From the NCBI GenBank assembly GCA_023384005.1, contig JAHDXY010000012.1, positions 1 through 39,176 on the forward strand: a stretch of 39,176 bases of DNA, in the 5' to 3' direction. The notes under the pieces are model-generated. The model was given only the letters and a program-made list of their open reading frames with translations, did not search any database and was not told where the DNA came from. Made by a program: the position numbers and the translations under genes. This document shows, piece after piece, positions 1-8,241 of the stretch. How positions within the stretch are numbered: the first letter of the stretch is position 1; every line of letters begins with the position of its first letter. The stretch is from Burkholderiaceae bacterium. GTDB lineage: Bacteria > Pseudomonadota > Gammaproteobacteria > Burkholderiales > Burkholderiaceae_E.

Positions 1-801
1 GATCGCCTTGAAGTAGGTCGTCGTGCAGAGATTCCAGGCGATCGTCGCGGCGTCCTGCACCCTGCGGATCGGCTTACCGTCGCTTTTCAGGAACGTGTCC
101 GGCGCGATGGCCGTCTCGCGCACCACCTGGACAACCGCCCGATTCGGCCCTTCGAGCAGCCGCGCCTTGAGCTGGTTGTGGAAATTGACCTCGTAAAGGT
201 ACGGCTCAGCGGCGATGTTGTCGGCTTCGAAAAGCGAAGGCGTCTTCGCGATCGATCGCGCCATCTTGGAGTCCACGAGCACGCCGGACTCCCGGCGAAG
301 CTGCAGCGGCACTACCGACTGCGGCCTGCCGAACGTGTAAATCCGTTCGGGCACCACGACGAACCAGAGCGAGACCGCCGACTCCTCCTCCGACATGTAG
401 CGCGAGATGCGCGACGCGTAGACATCCACCGTTCGATATACCGCCAAGTGGCGATCGGCGATCAGCAGAGCCTGATCGATCTCTTCGTCCTTCACGACGA
501 GCGACGCAACCGGTGACTCCGGCAGGCCCACGCCGAAAACTTCGGCGAAGCCCGGGAAAGGCCGGTGCTGCGCGGAATCCGATGCCATCCCCGGTATGAA
601 TGACCTTACCTGCCTGATCCAGTCTCTGAAAAGCTTCAATCCCGCCTCAGTCCCCACGACGCCGTAACGAACGTCGCCCGGCGTGACCTCGGGAACGAGC
701 GGCCCGAACATGAACAGGCCATCCTTCGGCGATTCCAGCCTTTGCCCGGTCCCGAACGCGAGCGCCGGTTCGGCGAGGAACTCGAGAGGTTGATCAGCCA
801 T
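1..801 (-). CDS. Short prokaryotic Argonaute (MID-PIWI), C-terminus truncated at the window edge
   Basis: Manual translation of the minus strand from ATG at 801 gives an uninterrupted 267-codon frame: MADQPLEFLAEPALAFGTGQRLESPKDGLFMFGPLVPEVTPGDVRYGVVG...YLYEVNFHNQLKARLLEGPNRAVVQVVRETAIAPDTFL...ATIAWNLCTTTYFKAI. 'KDGLFMFGPL', 'NFHNQLKARLL..AVVQVVRETAIAP' and 'ATIAWNLCTTTYFKA' are typical of short pAgos. It lies immediately after a TIR-APAZ gene. The supplied ORF track missed it because it runs off the window. Confidence 0.85.
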   Translation of the reverse strand, partial: MADQPLEFLAEPALAFGTGQRLESPKDGLFMFGPLVPEVTPGDVRYGVVGTEAGLKLFRDWIRQVRSFIPGMASDSAQHRPFPGFAEVFGVGLPESPVASLVVKDEEIDQALLIADRHLAVYRTVDVYASRISRYMSEEESAVSLWFVVVPERIYTFGRPQSVVPLQLRRESGVLVDSKMARSIAKTPSLFEADNIAAEPYLYEVNFHNQLKARLLEGPNRAVVQVVRETAIAPDTFLKSDGKPIRRVQDAATIAWNLCTTTYFKAI

Positions 802-2215
802 CGCCGCTGCCTCCATTGCCGGGTTGATCCGCAGGCGCATCGCTTTCGGCGTCTACCCAATCGACCTCAAGGTCGTCGGCTTCGAGCGGCTCGTCGAGTG
901 CCGGCGTGGCGTGCACGCCTTCGGGGCTCGTCACCGGCGCCTCGAAGACCGTCGGGCGTCCCGCCACCTGGACGGAAGGATTCGCCCCGAGCGGAAGGCT
1001 GAAGGTCGGCTCCTGCCGCGCACAGCGCGCCAGGAAGACCAGCAGGAGGTCCCGCCATTGCCACTGCCACCAGTTCTTGCAGAACCCGCGGCGCAGCCGG
1101 TGCATGCGCTTGGGGCTCGTGAGCGGCGTCTTGCCGTCGCTCGTAAAGATGACGTGCAGGCTCATTCCAAGCCGAGGCGCCGGCCCGAGCACCACGTTGG
1201 CCTGCACTGCGAGATGCCAGTAAACCTCGTACTTGTCGCTTCGGCCGATAACCGCCTTCTTCCTCGTCTTCCCGTGCATGTCGACGAAGGGATACCGCTC
1301 GATTCCGCTCGACGGCAACGGCAGGTACCAGCACTTGCGTCCGCTAGCAAGCTCGAACGGCACGAGTCCGCGCTGCTCGCAGAAGCGATCCCACGCCTGC
1401 TGAACGAGATCGACCAGGATGCTCGAGATGTCGTGCTTCGAAAGCTTGGCGAGCAGCGCCGGGTCCCCGCTCTCCTGGAACACATCGAGGCTCACGTCCT
1501 TCGCCAGCACGAGCGGCTGCGAGCCGGGGGCATCGGTCAACTCGTGCGCGGCGGCGAAGGAGAGCAGCAGTTGCGAGCCGAAAGGAACGACCGGCCAGTT
1601 CCAGCTCTGCCGCGCAGTGCTGTGTCCGGGATTGCGCCGATGTATCCGGATCGAGGCCGGCAGCTCGCGCAGTGGAACCCAAGAGGAATACAACTTCTCA
1701 GTGGTGCGGCTGAGCTCGCGCTCGACGCCGAGAAACTCTTTCGACCATGTAGAAAGCTCGTCGTAACGGCCTTCCGCCTTGCGCGGCACGCCGTCCTTCT
1801 CGAGCTTTGTGAGAAGCTTGGCAAGGCCAACTTGCCAGCCCTCGGAAAAATCAATCGTGTTCCGCCGGTGAAGCTGTGCCGGCAGATCGTTGTGCTCCAG
1901 ATCGTCCAGCCGACACGGAATCATGAAGTCCGGCAGACCCGCGGACCGCTCGGTGCCGTGAGCCAGGCTGACCTCATTGAGGAAGCCGTCCCGCGTTACC
2001 GAGGCCCGCGAAGCGAGGAACACGACCTTCGCGGCGTGGTTACGGATCGCGTCCTGGATGTCGTTCCAGAACAGCTCGCCGCCGATAAGTCGGGTCAGAT
2101 CCGACCAGACCTCGTATCCAGCCGCAGCGAGCCTGCTGCAGAGCCAGAGAGTCGCGTAATTATCCTGCGAACCGACCGCGTGGCTGACAAATACGAGGCG
2201 GCGGCTCGCGGGCAT
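794..2215 (-). CDS. TIR-APAZ protein (SPARTA effector subunit, predicted NADase)
   Basis: N-terminal TIR: 'RRLVFVSHAVGSQDNYATLWLCSRLAAAGYEVWSDLTRLIGGELFWNDIQDAIRNHAAKVVFLASRASVTRDGFLNEV'. APAZ-like segment follows ('LYSSWVPLRELPASIRIHRRNP...WPVVPFGSQLLLSFAAAHEL'). Stop overlaps the pAgo start. Confidence 0.88.
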   Translation of the reverse strand: MPASRRLVFVSHAVGSQDNYATLWLCSRLAAAGYEVWSDLTRLIGGELFWNDIQDAIRNHAAKVVFLASRASVTRDGFLNEVSLAHGTERSAGLPDFMIPCRLDDLEHNDLPAQLHRRNTIDFSEGWQVGLAKLLTKLEKDGVPRKAEGRYDELSTWSKEFLGVERELSRTTEKLYSSWVPLRELPASIRIHRRNPGHSTARQSWNWPVVPFGSQLLLSFAAAHELTDAPGSQPLVLAKDVSLDVFQESGDPALLAKLSKHDISSILVDLVQQAWDRFCEQRGLVPFELASGRKCWYLPLPSSGIERYPFVDMHGKTRKKAVIGRSDKYEVYWHLAVQANVVLGPAPRLGMSLHVIFTSDGKTPLTSPKRMHRLRRGFCKNWWQWQWRDLLLVFLARCARQEPTFSLPLGANPSVQVAGRPTVFEAPVTSPEGVHATPALDEPLEADDLEVDWVDAESDAPADQPGNGGSGDG

Positions 2216-2258
2216 TTATTGTTCTCTAAGCTGGTTCATGCCCGGCCATCCTACTGAG

Positions 2259-2286
2259 CCGGGTGTCTCACCAGATGAGCCTGCCG
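2259..2286. promoter_or_regulatory. Repeated palindromic intergenic site 1 (upstream of TIR-APAZ)
   Basis: CCGGGTGTCTCA-CCAGA-TGAGCCTGCCG; matches site 2 at 24 of 28 positions. Confidence 0.6.
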
Positions 2287-2307
2287 AATTCGCAGCAGGC
2301 TCCGATG

Positions 2308-2820
2308 CTAGTGGGTCCGGAACGTGTTCCAGGTCTCGGTGTTCAGCCTCATGGCAGTGAACACCTCGAACAGGTAGAGCTCTAGATCGTTCTGGATCTC
2401 CACCCACGCGACCGTCATCTTGCGGAGGCGGTCCTGTGCGGACAGGAATGCCGCCTTGAATTGCTCGTCTCTCATCGCTTGTTCACGCTTCATCTCATGC
2501 GGATAGTCTTCTGTTGCCATGCGATATACGAGACTCGCGGAATAGTGCGAATCGTAGTTCAGGTGCTGCACAAGACGCTTAAGCACACTTCGAGAAATGC
2601 CCACGTATTCAGGCTTCTCTCGATGAATAAATACATAGCAGCCTGGAAAATCGCCGCGCCGATCGAGCGCCTGCAATAGCTTCTTCGTGACACTCTTATG
2701 CCCGACCAGGATTTCCGCCTTGGTCGCCGACAGCATTGCCAGTTCTAGTTCCTTGTAATGCTTTGGAAGCACGCTTTCCGCGAGCTGCTTGAACGAGTAA
2801 TGACAGTTATCGATCGCCAT
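2308..2820 (-). CDS. Small protein with a GIY-YIG nuclease-like domain
   Basis: 'PGCYVFIHREKPEYVGISRSVLKRLVQHLN' matches GIY-x(10-11)-YIG spacing followed by the conserved Arg region; 170 aa. Confidence 0.65.
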   Translation of the reverse strand: MAIDNCHYSFKQLAESVLPKHYKELELAMLSATKAEILVGHKSVTKKLLQALDRRGDFPGCYVFIHREKPEYVGISRSVLKRLVQHLNYDSHYSASLVYRMATEDYPHEMKREQAMRDEQFKAAFLSAQDRLRKMTVAWVEIQNDLELYLFEVFTAMRLNTETWNTFRTH

Positions 2821-2835
2821 GGCGGGCGGCTCGCA

Positions 2836-3612
2836 TCAGTTTTTGAACACATACTCGCGGTGATAAGCCAGATACCCTTGGTGACTCGATTCGATTCTGC
2901 GCAGACGCAGATCCGGTCGAAGCCCCATCAATTCCGCAGCAGTGGACTTCAGCTTCGGGGATAGCCTCACGCGGCCATCCTCATCGAAGGTAATCCAGCC
3001 GGCGTCGAATGCGGCGTCAAGGCTGGGAGCCAGCAGGAAGCCGTTGTACACGTCTAGGCGCTCCTCGTCCGTGTCGCATTTCGCCCAAGGTTTCGAATGG
3101 GAAGCGCGAAGGAGGGAAACGACGTCGAGTCCGATGACGGCGCACGCACCTTCCCAATACTCGATCAGAGCTTCGCGGAAAACGTCCTGGCCCACGCGCG
3201 CGACAAATACCCGCTCGGCTTCCGTTGCCTTAGGCAACGAACCCGTCTTCGCGAGAAATCGTTGCAACGGTTGCTCGCGACGGTTTCGGGCGGCCCCTGC
3301 AACGATAGCGAGCAGTGCGCCGAGGGCCGCGTCCGAATCCGCTGCCCAGACTTCCCGCATTTCTGTGCCGAAATCGACCGCTGGCTCGGACATAACCTTT
3401 TCTATCCCGGACACCGACGCAGGGCTATGCGGACGAGATCGTTCAGCCAAGGCAACGTCCGTATCCCCGCTCGCTGAGGACGGCTTGAGGAGCACTTCCT
3501 CACCGAAGTGACTTGATCCTACGACCAGCCAAGCGCCATGCCGCTGGGCCTGCCGGTCAAATCCGGCATCGCGAGCGATCTTCTCGAGCAACGCTTGGCG
3601 TATCAGGTCCAT
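2836..3612 (-). CDS. HNH endonuclease (HNH_2-like C-terminal domain)
   Basis: 'CAVIGLDVVSLLRASHSKPWAKCDTDEERLDVYNGFLLAPSLDAAFDAGWITFDEDGRV' is the characteristic HNH_2 core (xLRASHxKPW...NGxLLAPxLDAxFDxGxIxF). Confidence 0.88.
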   Translation of the reverse strand: MDLIRQALLEKIARDAGFDRQAQRHGAWLVVGSSHFGEEVLLKPSSASGDTDVALAERSRPHSPASVSGIEKVMSEPAVDFGTEMREVWAADSDAALGALLAIVAGAARNRREQPLQRFLAKTGSLPKATEAERVFVARVGQDVFREALIEYWEGACAVIGLDVVSLLRASHSKPWAKCDTDEERLDVYNGFLLAPSLDAAFDAGWITFDEDGRVRLSPKLKSTAAELMGLRPDLRLRRIESSHQGYLAYHREYVFKN

Positions 3613-3621
3613 GTGCGGTAG

Positions 3622-5085
3622 CTACATCTGGTCCTTGCTGACGAATCGATCACTCTCTCCGCGTACCGGCAGCGGCGCCATGTCCTCTATCGCAGACGGT
3701 GGTATGAATTCGCCAATGTCCTCGAAGCCGAAGCTCAGGCCGTGCGCTATGCCGAGCCGCTGCCAATCGTCGTCGTTCAGACCAGGAGCACGAAAATCCG
3801 ATGGCCGTGGAATCGGTGCCTCCTGAAACCTGCGTACCCGCAGACCGAGCCCGCCGCCTGGGGCTGCACGCCTGCCTGATTCCTGAACGGCCTCCTGGTA
3901 TAGCGGCAGTCGGATCCCGCCTCCGCTCAGAAGTATCTGAATGGGTTCGCTCGGGGCGCCATCGGATACCGAAATCTCACTAGGCGCCTTCTTCTTCGCT
4001 TGCGTAACGACTTTTCCTAGGGCGATGACGCATCTTTCCGTGAAGCGCCTGTCCAGTGCCTCAATGTCGGATTTAGGTGGAACGCATTCCATAGCGGTTG
4101 GAGGTATCGGCTGAAGAGGATTGGAGGCCGCAAACCGTGCAAGCGCCAACCGACCTAGCTCGTCCGCCCGGAACCGGTGCAGACGAAGAGCGCCAAGGTC
4201 CGTCGCAACATCGGCGGACAGAAAGGCATAGCGCGCGCCTTCCGCCGAGTCGTTCAACAGGAACATGCTCGTGTCGAGTGTCGTAGCTCCCACATCGACG
4301 AACAGATGAGCACCGGCACGACGCTGAGGCGAGCGCGCGTACGTCGTCACACCCGCAGCCACTTCGGGCACAACCTTGATCATTTCCGCCCCGATTCCTT
4401 TGGGGATCAGCTTGCCCTCCCGTGCGAGATCCACCGTGCTAGAAGCCCTGGCCAGATCGATCGCACCCGGAGTCGCCGCGAGCTCCCATGCAGCCATTGC
4501 GGCGGCGAGGAATGCCTCCCTTATCGACGCAGCGTCGAAATCGCGTGCGGGAATGCCGACATTCATTCTCCATGCAATCTCGCCGCCGCCGAGACTCGGA
4601 CGGACTGATCGCTCAGTCCACGCGAGCGCGTTGCGAAGGATGAATGCGAGGTACCCGGTTGCGAAGTCGGCAGGACGCGCGGATATCGCCGCGCCGGCAG
4701 AAATCGGGGCACTCTGCCAGGGAGATTCCATGAGTCGCACTTTCAGGTCTTCAACCCATCCGCCACCGTTATGAGTGGCCAGCGTAAAGGTCCCGTCGAC
4801 TGCGACTGCCAGCCGCGTGGGTGACAAGTAAGGGTGCTCTGCGCTCGCGATGCCTTCGAAAGGCACCCCCCATGCAGGACCGGTTGGCAGGAGTCTCACG
4901 ACTGCCTTTGTCGACGATGTTCCGAAATCCAAGCCAAGGCAGAGGTATCGGAGCGGCGGTGTGGCCACACTCGATCGTGTATCCGCTGCCGAGGTTGCGT
5001 CCGTTCGCCTAGTCTCTGCCGCCGGTTGCGTTTGCCCGGTCAGGCTTCGCTTGATCTCTTTGAGCTTCTCCCTCCAGTCCGCCAT
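3622..5085 (-). CDS. Hsp70/actin-like (ASKHA) ATPase without an obvious substrate-binding domain
   Basis: Phosphate-1 loop 'LCLGLDFGTSSTKAVVRLL', phosphate-2 'AHLFVDVGATTLDTSMFLL', adenosine-type motif 'ILLSGGGIRLPLYQEAV'; 487 aa total. Confidence 0.78.
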   Translation of the reverse strand: MADWREKLKEIKRSLTGQTQPAAETRRTDATSAADTRSSVATPPLRYLCLGLDFGTSSTKAVVRLLPTGPAWGVPFEGIASAEHPYLSPTRLAVAVDGTFTLATHNGGGWVEDLKVRLMESPWQSAPISAGAAISARPADFATGYLAFILRNALAWTERSVRPSLGGGEIAWRMNVGIPARDFDAASIREAFLAAAMAAWELAATPGAIDLARASSTVDLAREGKLIPKGIGAEMIKVVPEVAAGVTTYARSPQRRAGAHLFVDVGATTLDTSMFLLNDSAEGARYAFLSADVATDLGALRLHRFRADELGRLALARFAASNPLQPIPPTAMECVPPKSDIEALDRRFTERCVIALGKVVTQAKKKAPSEISVSDGAPSEPIQILLSGGGIRLPLYQEAVQESGRRAAPGGGLGLRVRRFQEAPIPRPSDFRAPGLNDDDWQRLGIAHGLSFGFEDIGEFIPPSAIEDMAPLPVRGESDRFVSKDQM

Positions 5086-5100
5086 CGCCCCCTCCGCTGC

Positions 5101-8100
5101 TCAGTGTACTTCTATGATCCCCACACAGATCAGATCCTGCCTCGCCTTCACGTTCCGCCCGCTCTCGATACGTGCCCGCCGAATGTCCACCCGCTCCCGA
5201 AGCTTTGCGATGCGCCCTTCCGTCGCTCGTGCGAGTGACCGGCGCCCCGCGCCCAGCAAGCGCCCGCGTATGTCTTCGAGCTTCTTCAACTGATTCTCAA
5301 GGTGCCTTTCGAGTGCGGCGATCTGGACGTTGACGCGGTCGGTGTTCTCATCAGTGGCGCGTTTGACGAATCCGCTGTAGCGATCATTCCCGGCTGCATA
5401 GAGCCCGACCGCCGCCTCGGCAGCGGCTTCGAGCTTTACCCCGATGCCACTCTTGGCCTCCAGCCATTCCTGCCCATTCGTAATGGCAGCTACGACCAAC
5501 CGTTCCGCGTGATCGTCCGCGAGTACAAGCCCTCCATTCAGCGACACTGCAGCGTAATGCAAATGCTCGCGGGCTTGCAGAGCTTCGACCGACCAGTGCA
5601 GCACGATGAACCCATACTGCCCTTTCCCCACACCTTCTATTGCGGCTGCCGACATCCGAACGCCGACAACCGGCCAGAAAGGACGCTCTCCCCGCTCGGT
5701 TCTGGCGCGAAGCTCCACGCTGACGAAACGAACCAGCGGATGCAGCTGCCCCAAAAGCTCGACTCGCCGGGCACCTGGAGTAGCAACCTTGTTTTCGAAA
5801 CGGCAGCGTTGCGGGCCGCTGGCCGGACGATGCAGTGCCGTGAAACGCTGGAGACGATTACGCTCGACGAAAACACCGAGCTCCGCCTTTGCCCCAGGCG
5901 ACAACTCCACGTCGTAAGTCCTGGTGTTCGTATCCACCAGACTGAAACGGGAGCCTGCATACCTTTCCTGAAGGTAGTCGACGACGTATGCCTCGATGTC
6001 CTGGCCCGTGATTAGTCGTTTGAGTTCACGGGCCGCCTTCACCTCGTTCAGGATGTAATCGCCGTACGCGACCAAATTCGCGGCATTTGCTTCGAGCTGC
6101 TCCTCCTGATGCTTCACTGTCTCGAGTACCTGAGCAGCCCGCTCGATCTCCTCCTCTTCCTGCGCGGGCGTCAGCCGCCCGGCGAGGAGACCCAACGTGA
6201 GCTTCTGGATCTCCTTGCCCAGAATTTCTTCGAGCCCACCCAAAGCGCGCTCGAAAATTTTGAGCCGATCGTACAGACGCAAGTAAATGCGGTCGTCGAT
6301 CGTGCCCCTGTAAAAGAGGTTCCAGATCGAGATCTTTTTCGCCTCCTGGCCGAGACGGTCCAGGCGCCCGATGCGCTGTTCAACCCGCATCGGATTCCAC
6401 GGGAGGTCGTAGTTCACCATCACCCGGCAGAACTGCAAGTCGATGCCTTCGCTGCCCACTTCGGAGGACAGCAACACCCGCGGCCCCGCTGGATCCTTGA
6501 ATCGGTCCAGAACCGCCGCTTTGTCCAGTCCGACGCTCCCCGAAAGAACGATCGCGTCCACGCCCAGCGCCGTCAAACGCTCCGCCAGGTAATCCAGGGT
6601 TGCCCGGAAATACGAGAAGACCACCATCTTCTCCGACTCATGTTCGGTGAGAAAGCGCTTTATGATCGAGCTGAATCTCGCGAACTTGCTGTCATTCTGC
6701 TCAAGCTCATCCAGATCGGCGATCCGGCCCACGCGCCGCACGATTTCGGAAACCAGCGGTCCCGGCCGTTCGTCCTCCTCAGGTTCATAGCCGAGATCCT
6801 CGAACAATTCCTCGTCGTCGAAGCGCGGCGAGTCGGCCATGGCCTTCCAATGCCGAAGTGCCGCCGGCATCGAGCTCGAAATCTGCCGTTGCGGCATGCA
6901 GACTAAAAAGGCTTCTACGCCATCGACCTTAGCTGCGTACTCCCGGACAATCTCAGTAACCTTCCAGTAGAAGCTTTCTTCCGCCGGGGTCATTGGCACG
7001 GCTTCCGGAAATGCCTCGCGCTGGACGACCCATTCGGCTACCTCGCGCTTTCTTGTCCGCGAAACGACATGGCCGAGAAGGTTCAGCGTCTCCAGCCTGT
7101 GCGCTGCATCGGCTCTCGCGCGTCTGTCCAGTAGCAAGTCCTGCGCTTCGAGTTCCTCAATGAGAGCGCGCAACTGCCGGCTGTCATTCAGCAGGTAATG
7201 GGCGCTCGCTTCTTTCAAGAGATCCAGTAGCGCCGCCTTGTTGGGAGAAGGCGCCAGCACCAGATCCCGCGCCTGAACCAGCGGCGCGTTGGCCTCGAGC
7301 ACCTCATCAAAAACGCTCGGATCGTTGAACGTATCCTCGTCCAAGAGGTTGAGCTGGTAGTAAAGGTCATCGCTTCGCAGATGGACTGGTGTGGCGGACA
7401 ACAACAGAACGTGCTCCGACACCGCCTTAACCAGCCGCCCGAGCGCCGCGTTCATGCTTTCCGGATTGCGTAGGTAATGGGCTTCATCAATGATGAGCAG
7501 GTCTAGTAGCGGCTCCGCCTCCGCCTGCGAGCGCAGGAACGTGGCCAAGCGTGTGCCGGCGTGCGTGGCTTCTTCCTCGGACTCGGCCCATCCCCGCCTC
7601 GGCCGCAAGCCTTGCAGACTACCTATGAGCGCAAATCCACGCGCCCGCCCCTCGGTCGCTCCAGCCTGCAATACCTCCAACGTCCGTCTTGCATCCGCAG
7701 CTTCGGCCTCGACCCCAAATCGGTCGTATAGCTCCGCCTTCCACTTCCCTTGCAACACGGCCGGGCACAGCACCAGGAGCCGCTGCGCGTCGTACCGGCT
7801 CCTCAACTCCGTCCAGATCAACCCTGCTTCAATCGTCTTGCCAAGCCCGACCTCGTCCGCGATCAGCAAACCGTTCGCCGGCGAGTTCAGAAACTTCAGT
7901 ACCGGCTTGAACTGATGCGCGTAGAACTCTGTGTTCGTGGTTTCCATGCTGTAGACGACATTCGCCAGGCGCCCGCTCAAGCGCACATGAGTCAGCAGCC
8001 GCCGCAAGGCCGCAGCGCCGGCAAGCTCACCCTTGGAAAGGAGCTCTATTGGATCGGAAGAAGAATCCGCCTCGGGTTCAAGTTGATCCTCCGGAACCCA

Positions 8101-8220
8101 GCTCGGCTGATCTGGAAATCGCACCAGCCATAGGGTAAGCAAACCCGTCTGCCGCGATTTGACGAGTACGCCGCTCCGGCTCGGATCAAGCCTTAGCCTT
8201 ACCTGATCACCGGGTTGCAT
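5101..8220 (-). CDS. SNF2-family helicase/translocase (RapA/DpdE-like)
   Basis: Walker A 'LLIADEVGLGKTIEAGLI', DEAH-type 'LLIIDEAHYLRN', 'LLLSATPVH', C-terminal helicase motifs 'VLLSSEVGSEGIDLQFCRVMVNYDLPWNPMRVEQRIGRLDRLGQ'; 1039 aa. Confidence 0.9.
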   Translation of the reverse strand: MQPGDQVRLRLDPSRSGVLVKSRQTGLLTLWLVRFPDQPSWVPEDQLEPEADSSSDPIELLSKGELAGAAALRRLLTHVRLSGRLANVVYSMETTNTEFYAHQFKPVLKFLNSPANGLLIADEVGLGKTIEAGLIWTELRSRYDAQRLLVLCPAVLQGKWKAELYDRFGVEAEAADARRTLEVLQAGATEGRARGFALIGSLQGLRPRRGWAESEEEATHAGTRLATFLRSQAEAEPLLDLLIIDEAHYLRNPESMNAALGRLVKAVSEHVLLLSATPVHLRSDDLYYQLNLLDEDTFNDPSVFDEVLEANAPLVQARDLVLAPSPNKAALLDLLKEASAHYLLNDSRQLRALIEELEAQDLLLDRRARADAAHRLETLNLLGHVVSRTRKREVAEWVVQREAFPEAVPMTPAEESFYWKVTEIVREYAAKVDGVEAFLVCMPQRQISSSMPAALRHWKAMADSPRFDDEELFEDLGYEPEEDERPGPLVSEIVRRVGRIADLDELEQNDSKFARFSSIIKRFLTEHESEKMVVFSYFRATLDYLAERLTALGVDAIVLSGSVGLDKAAVLDRFKDPAGPRVLLSSEVGSEGIDLQFCRVMVNYDLPWNPMRVEQRIGRLDRLGQEAKKISIWNLFYRGTIDDRIYLRLYDRLKIFERALGGLEEILGKEIQKLTLGLLAGRLTPAQEEEEIERAAQVLETVKHQEEQLEANAANLVAYGDYILNEVKAARELKRLITGQDIEAYVVDYLQERYAGSRFSLVDTNTRTYDVELSPGAKAELGVFVERNRLQRFTALHRPASGPQRCRFENKVATPGARRVELLGQLHPLVRFVSVELRARTERGERPFWPVVGVRMSAAAIEGVGKGQYGFIVLHWSVEALQAREHLHYAAVSLNGGLVLADDHAERLVVAAITNGQEWLEAKSGIGVKLEAAAEAAVGLYAAGNDRYSGFVKRATDENTDRVNVQIAALERHLENQLKKLEDIRGRLLGAGRRSLARATEGRIAKLRERVDIRRARIESGRNVKARQDLICVGIIEVH

Positions 8221-8241
8221 GGCGAACTCGATCAGTAGCCA

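Noticed and set aside
824-2257. 477-aa plus-strand ORF
   Set aside because: Exactly antisense to TIR-APAZ, Arg/Pro-rich, no recognisable domain; a GC-rich shadow ORF.
5101-8220. Dpd 7-deazaguanine DNA modification system (because the SNF2 protein resembles DpdE)
   Set aside because: No TGT-like DpdA, no queuosine-pathway genes or other Dpd components visible in the window.
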